DNA from: an uncultured Oscillospiraceae bacterium
GTDB lineage: Bacteria; Bacillota; Clostridia; Oscillospirales; Oscillospiraceae
Assembly: GCA_947632005.1 (NCBI GenBank)
Contig: CANRNU010000007.1
Location: forward strand, 1 to 64,000
Length of the DNA stretch: 64,000 nucleotides
Direction of reading: 5' to 3'
Made by a program: the position numbers and the translations under genes. The notes under the pieces were generated by a model. The model was not told the origin of the DNA. It saw nothing but the letters and a program-made list of their open reading frames with translations, and ran no database searches. This document shows positions 59,563-64,000 of the stretch, piece after piece (within the stretch, counting starts at the first letter, position 1; every line of letters starts with the position of its first letter).

Positions 59563-60429
59563 TCAGGCCTCCTTGCTGAAGTAATAGAGATATGCGTCGT
59601 CCAAAATGGGCTCGCAGGGCACGGCCCGGTCCGCGGGCTTTTCCTCCGCGATGATGCGAAGCACCACCTGGTCCCCCTCGTGGCGGTAGTTGGCCACCGT
59701 CACCTGTTCCTGCCAGAGCCTGGCCTGCTCCCGGGGCGCGGTGAGCTCCCAGACCTTGCCCGTCACGCCGTGGGCCAGCTCAGAGACGGTGCCGTGGACC
59801 AGCAGCTTTCCGGCGTTCATGATGAACACCTTATCCGCGATGGCCTCCACGTCCGACACGATATGGGTGGACAGCACCACGATCTTGTCTCCGGCGTATT
59901 CCGACAGGAGATTGCGAAGCCGCACCCGCTCTTTGGGGTCCAGACCCGACGTGGGCTCATCCAGGATGAGCACTTGGGGGTTGTTCAAAAGGGCCTGAGC
60001 GATGCCCACCCGCTGTTTCATACCGCCGGAGAAGGTCTTGATCTTCCTGTCCGCTACGGCGGTGAGCTCCAGCGTGTCCAGCAGCTCCTCCACCCGCTTC
60101 TTCGCAGGCCCTCTGGGGATGCCCTTGAGGGCCGCGATATAGGCGAGAAATTCCGCGGCGGTGTAGCTGGGGTAGTACCCGAAGTCCTGGGGCAGATAGC
60201 CCAGCACGTCCCGGTAGGCCGGGCCCATGGCCACCACGTCCTTTCCGTTCAGGCGCACCTCCCCGCTGGTGGGCTCCAAAATGGCGCACAGCATCCGCAT
60301 GAGGGTGGTCTTCCCCGCGCCGTTGGCCCCCAGCAGGCCGTAGACCCCGGGCGTCAGGGTGGCGCTGACCCGGTCCACGGCGATCTTGCGGCCATAGTGT
60401 TTCGTGAGCCTATCGATCGACAATTCCAT
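59563..60429 (-). CDS. ABC transporter ATP-binding protein (ABC-2 exporter type)
   Basis: 288 residues from ATG 60429. Walker A GANGAGKTT, signature FSGGMKQR, Walker B VLILDEPTSGLD and LSTHIVSDVEAIAD are present. The C-terminal 70 residues vary, as in CcmA-type exporters. It partners the ABC-2 permease. It overlaps the preceding membrane protein gene by 20 nt, so expression depends on the sigma factor operon. Confidence 0.93.
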   Translation of the reverse strand: MELSIDRLTKHYGRKIAVDRVSATLTPGVYGLLGANGAGKTTLMRMLCAILEPTSGEVRLNGKDVVAMGPAYRDVLGYLPQDFGYYPSYTAAEFLAYIAALKGIPRGPAKKRVEELLDTLELTAVADRKIKTFSGGMKQRVGIAQALLNNPQVLILDEPTSGLDPKERVRLRNLLSEYAGDKIVVLSTHIVSDVEAIADKVFIMNAGKLLVHGTVSELAHGVTGKVWELTAPREQARLWQEQVTVANYRHEGDQVVLRIIAEEKPADRAVPCEPILDDAYLYYFSKEA

Positions 60430-61174
60430 ACATATTGACCTCCTTGTTGGCATGGATGATATAGGTGATCTCTTTTGCGAGGAGCCAGGAATATGCCAGT
60501 ACTGCCGCGACCCAGACTCCCAGGGCGGATGCCTCGTAAAGCCAGGGCAGAAAATGTCCGATGTACCGCCAGAACAGCACCGTGCCCAGGGAAATGGCCA
60601 TGCAGATATATGCACCGTCCTCCCGGCTCCGGCGGAGGAGGGCCAGCATGGCGGTCATGCAGGTGAGGTAGGGCACCAGGCAGTAGAGGACGATCCGGCC
60701 CAGATCATCAAAGGACCGTTGGAGCCAGACCTCCAGGGCCAGCAGAAACGTCAGGCACACCAGCGCGCCCCCGCCCGCCAGCACCAGCCTTGCCAGCATG
60801 AGCAGGGGGCCGGAGGTGCGGGTTGCGGCCTCGATCTCGCTGACCCGGTACTGCTGGCCCTTGAAAAAGACGGGCATGACCGCCAGGATGAACAGAGGCA
60901 TATAGGACGGCAGGGCATAGACGGACAGATGGACGGACAGGGCCACGGAGCAGGTGATGACGAGCACGGCCAGCTGGGACAGCAGCATGGGGATGCCATC
61001 AAAGTGGAACACGTCCGCCAAAAAGCCCCAGAATCCCTGCCGGGTCTCCGCCGGGGCGGGGGCCTGCTCCTCCATGAGCTCCAGGCAGAGCCCGATCGTC
61101 TCCTCCAGCCGCCGGGGCACGATCTCCCGGCCCAGGGACCGGCGGAGGGCCTCTTTCAACGCTCTATCTCTCAT
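60410..61174 (-). CDS. Uncharacterised membrane protein between an ECF sigma factor and an ABC exporter
   Basis: 254 residues. The first 60 are soluble and charged (MRDRALKEALRRSLGREIVP), followed by about six membrane helices (about 62-82, 86-106, 122-145, 158-180, 188-205, 210-235). I recognise no family. It overlaps the sigma factor gene by 11 nt and the ATPase gene by 20 nt. By position it could be an anti-sigma factor with its soluble N-terminus holding the sigma factor, or a third exporter subunit. The soluble part lacks an obvious zinc-binding HxxxCxxC. Confidence 0.7.
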   Translation of the reverse strand: MRDRALKEALRRSLGREIVPRRLEETIGLCLELMEEQAPAPAETRQGFWGFLADVFHFDGIPMLLSQLAVLVITCSVALSVHLSVYALPSYMPLFILAVMPVFFKGQQYRVSEIEAATRTSGPLLMLARLVLAGGGALVCLTFLLALEVWLQRSFDDLGRIVLYCLVPYLTCMTAMLALLRRSREDGAYICMAISLGTVLFWRYIGHFLPWLYEASALGVWVAAVLAYSWLLAKEITYIIHANKEVNMYGIVDR

Positions 61175-61679
61175 CGTTTTTCACCTTCCTCATGATCGCA
61201 ATGGCGCATCGGACCCGGCTCTGGGCCGTGCGCAGGCTGCAGCCCATCACCGCCCCGATCTGGCGAAAGCTGAGCCCGTCCCCGTATCGGAGGACCACGG
61301 CTTTGCGCTGCTGGGGGGACAGCGCGTCCAGAAAGACGCTGACCTCGTCCCGGTCCTCCGCCTGCTGTATCTCGTCGTGCTCGTGGATGAGGGGGCATTG
61401 GTCCTCCAGGGGATATGGGCGGAGCTTTCGGCTCTCGTCGATGCAGAGGTGGTCCGCGATGGTGTACAGAAACGACCGGAACCGCTGCTGCCCCGTATAT
61501 TTGGGCAGGGCCTTGAACAGCCGCAGAAACGTCTCCTGTGTCAGATCCTCCGCCTGCTCGTCGCTGCCGCAGCTGGCCCGGCAGTAGCGCAGGATGGCGG
61601 TGTAGTACCGGCGGATCAGCTCCTCGGCGGCGCCCTTGTCCCCGTGCTGTATCCGCGCTATAAGGTCATCGTCGCTCAT
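61164..61679 (-). CDS. ECF-type RNA polymerase sigma factor
   Basis: 171 residues. Region 2 is seen in AEELIRRYYTAILRYCRASCG and DEQAEDLTQETFLRLFKAL; region 4 in LDALSPQQRKAVVLRYGDGLSFRQIGAVMGCSLRTAQSRVRCAI. There is no region 1 or 3, as in ECF factors. GGGGAGGTGAC lies upstream of ATG 61679. It is first in an operon with a membrane protein and an ABC exporter, and probably controls its own operon. The signal is unknown. Confidence 0.93.
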   Translation of the reverse strand: MSDDDLIARIQHGDKGAAEELIRRYYTAILRYCRASCGSDEQAEDLTQETFLRLFKALPKYTGQQRFRSFLYTIADHLCIDESRKLRPYPLEDQCPLIHEHDEIQQAEDRDEVSVFLDALSPQQRKAVVLRYGDGLSFRQIGAVMGCSLRTAQSRVRCAIAIMRKVKNDER

Positions 61680-61774
61680 GGGCTGTCACCTCCCCGGTGC
61701 GAACGCTTCTATGTATCAAAACGGATGAGAGGGCGAAAATGATCAAAATCCCTCGTATATGACTGTCATGATGG

Positions 61775-61807
61775 AAAACGGCATGGCCTGAAGAGCCATG
61801 CCGTTTT
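61775..61807. terminator. Bidirectional terminator after the flavoenzyme gene
   Basis: A 13-bp perfect stem AAAACGGCATGGC (61775-61787) pairs with 61795-61807, with U-runs in both directions. It ends the minus-strand oxidoreductase operon, 42 bp past its stop. Confidence 0.9.
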
Positions 61808-61848
61808 TTGCTAGGTTGTGTGTTATCTGCGCCCTTGCGCCCGCGCCC

Positions 61849-63876
61849 TCAGCCGATGATCTTGAGGGCGCCGGTGGGACATGCCTCGGCGCACTTTTTG
61901 CAGGTGGCGCAGACCTTGATGCGGTCGCTGTCCCGGAATTCCGGCTTGACGACGGTGCCGAAGCCCCGGCCCACCAGGCCCAGGAGCCCCTCCTTGGCCA
62001 CCTCGTCGCAGACCCGCACGCACAGGCCGCACAGGATGCACTTGCCCTGGTCACGCTCGATGACCACCAGCTTCTGCTCCAGGTCCTTGTGGCGCTTCTC
62101 CCCGGCGAACCGCTCGGGGTGTATCTCATACCGGTTGGCGTGCTTGATGAGGGAGCACTCCCCGTAGTCGTGGCAGCCGCACTCCAGGCACCGCTTGGCC
62201 TCTTCCATGGCCTGGTCGGCGCTGAAGCCGTCGTTCACCGGCTCGAAGTCGTGCTTTCTCTCCTCCGCCGGGCGGTTGGTGATCTTCACCCGGGGCTTTT
62301 TCTCCTTGTCCGCCAGGTCCGCGGCGGTGACGACCCGCTTGCTGACAAAGGGCTCATGGTAGGGGACGATGTGCCCCTTGAGCCAGCTGTCGGCCACGTC
62401 GGCGGCCTTCGACGCCTCGCCGATGGCGGCGATGGCGATGCCCGCGCCCTTGTTGGTGGCGTCGCCCACGGCGAACACGCCCTCCTGGTCGGTGAGGAAC
62501 GTGCACTCGTCCGCGGCGATGATGCCCCGCTTGTTGAGCGCCAGGTCAAAGCCGGCGGGGTTGACCTTCTGGCCGATGGCGGCGATGACGCTGTCCACGG
62601 CGAGGGTCACGAACTTGCCCTCCACGGGCACCGGGCTCCGGCGGCCGGAGGCGTCCGGCTCGCCCAGCTCCATGACCTGGAGCTTCACGGCGGTCACATG
62701 GCCGTTCTCGCCGATGATCTCGGCGGGGTTGGTCAGGAACTTGAACTGGACGCCCTCCTCGGTGGCCTCCTCGATCTCCTCGGGGTTGGCGGGCATCTCG
62801 TCCTGGGTCCGGCGGTAGATGACGTACACGTTCTCCGCACCCAGACGCACCGCCGTCCGGCAGGCGTCCATGGCGGTGTTGCCGCCGCCGACGATGGCCA
62901 CGTTCTTGCCGATGGGCAGGGGGTCATGCAGGGCGACGCTCCGAAGGAAGTCGATGCCGCCGTACACGCCCTCCAGCTCCTCCCCGGGGCAGCGCAGGGG
63001 CGTGCTGCTCCAGGCGCCGATGGCCACGATCACCGCGTCATATTTGGCCCGGTAGTCGGCGAAGGAGATATCTTTTCCGATCTTCACGCCGTTTTCCATC
63101 TTCACGCCCACGTCGGCGATCTGGGCGATCTCCGCGTCCACCACGGCCTTGGGCAGCCGGTACTGGGGGATGCCGTAGCGGAGCATACCGCCCATCTGGG
63201 GCATGGCCTCGGTCAGGGTCACATCGTGGCCCTTGAGGGCCAGATAATAGGCCGCGGTAAGGCCGGCGGGGCCGCCGCCGATGACGCCCACGGTCTTGCC
63301 GGTGGGAGCCGCCTTCTCAGGCTTCCAGGCGTCGGTCTTGTCCAGCTGGTCCAGGCTCATGTACCGCTTGATGAGGGCGATGGAGATGGGTTCCTCCACC
63401 AGGCCCCGGCGGCACTCCTTCTCGCAGGGGTGGGGGCACACATAGCCGATGGAGGCGGGCAGGGGAAGCTTTTCCTTCACGATGCGCACGGCCTCCCGGG
63501 TATTGCCCAGGGCCACCTGCTTTACGTACGCCTGGCAGTCGGTGCCCGCCGGGCAGGTCAGCCGGCAGGGACCGCGGCAGTCCCCGTCATGGTCGCTCAT
63601 GAGAAGCTCCAGGGCGATCTTCCGGGCCTGGATGGCCCGCTCGCCCTCGGTGTTGATGACCATCCCGTCCGCCGCCAGGGTGGAGCAGGAGCGAAGGAGC
63701 TTGGGAGAGCCCTCCGCCTCCACCACGCAGATGCCGCAGGCCCCGTAGTGGGCCACGGTATCGTCGTGGCACAGGGTGGGGATGTCGATGCCGTGTGCCC
63801 GGGCGATCTCCAATATGGTCTGGCCGGACTGGCCGGTGCAGGTCTTGCCGTTTATCGTCAATTTGATCTCACTCAT
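61849..63876 (-). CDS. NAD(P)-linked FAD/iron-sulfur oxidoreductase (2Fe-2S domain, GltD-like core, two 4Fe-4S clusters)
   Basis: 675 residues. An N-terminal 2Fe-2S ferredoxin domain (CHDD ... GACGICVVE) is followed by a CRGPCRLTCPAGTDC segment and a GltD/NADPH-glutamate-synthase-small-subunit-like core. That core has two dinucleotide sites, GVIGGGPAGLTAAYYLA (FAD) and VAIVGGGNTAMDACR (NAD(P)H). The C-terminus has CLECGCHDYGEC, CILCGLCVRVC and CATCKKCAEACP for iron-sulfur clusters. Such proteins sit in electron-transfer complexes with NuoE/NuoF-like subunits, often tied to hydrogenase or formate dehydrogenase and sometimes to electron bifurcation. A NuoF/HydB-like gene ends just upstream, which supports this. 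Confidence 0.88.
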   Translation of the reverse strand: MSEIKLTINGKTCTGQSGQTILEIARAHGIDIPTLCHDDTVAHYGACGICVVEAEGSPKLLRSCSTLAADGMVINTEGERAIQARKIALELLMSDHDGDCRGPCRLTCPAGTDCQAYVKQVALGNTREAVRIVKEKLPLPASIGYVCPHPCEKECRRGLVEEPISIALIKRYMSLDQLDKTDAWKPEKAAPTGKTVGVIGGGPAGLTAAYYLALKGHDVTLTEAMPQMGGMLRYGIPQYRLPKAVVDAEIAQIADVGVKMENGVKIGKDISFADYRAKYDAVIVAIGAWSSTPLRCPGEELEGVYGGIDFLRSVALHDPLPIGKNVAIVGGGNTAMDACRTAVRLGAENVYVIYRRTQDEMPANPEEIEEATEEGVQFKFLTNPAEIIGENGHVTAVKLQVMELGEPDASGRRSPVPVEGKFVTLAVDSVIAAIGQKVNPAGFDLALNKRGIIAADECTFLTDQEGVFAVGDATNKGAGIAIAAIGEASKAADVADSWLKGHIVPYHEPFVSKRVVTAADLADKEKKPRVKITNRPAEERKHDFEPVNDGFSADQAMEEAKRCLECGCHDYGECSLIKHANRYEIHPERFAGEKRHKDLEQKLVVIERDQGKCILCGLCVRVCDEVAKEGLLGLVGRGFGTVVKPEFRDSDRIKVCATCKKCAEACPTGALKIIG

Positions 63877-63890
63877 GGTTGCCGCCCCCC

Positions 63891-64000
63891 TTATTCCACA
63901 GTCACCGCGCCGAAGCGGCAGGTGTTATGGCATGCGCCGCAGCGGATGCACTTTGCCGGGTCTATCGTATAGGGCTTCTTGACCTCGCCGCTGATGGCCT
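63891..64000 (-). CDS. C-terminus of a NuoF/HydB-like NADH-binding subunit (5' end outside window)
   Basis: Only the last 36 residues or so are in the window, ending at TAA (63891-63893). They include KPYTIDPAKC and the cluster motif CIRCGACHNTC, typical of the C-terminal ferredoxin domain of NuoF/HydB-type subunits of NADH-dependent hydrogenases and formate dehydrogenases. The gene is 14 bp upstream of the iron-sulfur flavoenzyme in the same direction, so the two form an operon. The flavin and NADH sites are outside the window. Confidence 0.75.
   Translation of the reverse strand, partial: AISGEVKKPYTIDPAKCIRCGACHNTCRFGAVTVE

Noticed and set aside
61798-63972. 724-codon plus-strand frame opposite the iron-sulfur flavoenzyme
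   Set aside because: Its composition is an antisense shadow and it has no family features; the minus-strand gene has clear cofactor motifs.

Overview
The window is GC-rich chromosomal DNA (roughly 60% G+C by eye) from a Gram-positive-type anaerobe. It is most likely an Oscillospiraceae (Clostridium cluster IV) gut bacterium of the Flavonifractor, Intestinimonas, Lawsonibacter or Oscillibacter kind. The gene set supports this: rpmH-rnpA-yidD-yidC-jag, a BceRS-BceAB-type module, an LCP cell-wall ligase, PlsY, a GGGtGRT protein, nickel-pincer cofactor genes and NuoF/hydrogenase-type redox proteins. The family assignment rests on gene content only and could not be tested by search.

Layout. 1-5 kb: the end of an N-acetylhexosamine kinase-like gene, then two paralogous membrane Ser/Thr kinases, the first carrying a seven-copy RCC1-like repeat cassette. 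5-9.6 kb: a minus-strand polyamine ABC operon (potA-potB-potCD, with permease and binding protein fused), preceded by a leader of about 375 nt that ends in an intrinsic terminator right before the potA ribosome-binding site. 9.6-16 kb: an RluA-type pseudouridine synthase and a 1801-residue secreted M6 metalloprotease with ten FN3-like repeats. 16-23 kb: housekeeping genes (yceD-rpmF, der-plsY, ywlG, rpmH-rnpA-yidD-yidC-jag). 23-35 kb: an MBOAT/AlgJ-like O-acetylation pair, an M32 carboxypeptidase, a BceRS/BceAB-type envelope-stress module with a lipoprotein, and an LCP ligase. 35-41 kb: a six-gene minus-strand run murA-walJ-rlmH-DUF2007-pgcA-DUF1002, with a Nudix gene upstream. 41-43.3 kb: a small MecA-like adaptor, smpB, ppiB and ssrA (tmRNA).

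The 43.25-47.5 kb segment is accessory DNA. It starts directly at the tmRNA 3' end and holds a small domain-remnant ORF, gene-poor DNA, a secreted OmpA-domain protein with a 61-bp internal perfect repeat, a broken copy of a CGW-motif C-terminus joined to an IS3-type transposase fragment, and a clearly lower-GC secreted protein.

47.6-56.4 kb looks like a nickel island. It has a His-rich CsoR/InrS-like repressor divergent from a five-gene Dpp/Nik-type ABC importer, which converges on larB-larC-larE for nickel-pincer nucleotide synthesis. The larB leader also ends in a hairpin plus U-run next to its RBS. Divergent from larB is a highly expressed-looking pair, a NifU/IscU-like scaffold and a GGGtGRT protein, whose joint function is not established to my knowledge. 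The window ends with an ECF sigma factor-membrane protein-ABC operon and an NAD(P)-linked iron-sulfur flavoenzyme adjoining the end of a NuoF/HydB-like subunit.

The best leads for something undescribed are the potA leader RNA, the larB leader RNA, the scaffold/GGGtGRT pair beside the nickel genes, the RCC1-repeat kinase, and the ECF-ABC operon with its unidentified membrane protein. There is no CRISPR array, no rRNA, no ordinary tRNA and no intact mobile element.
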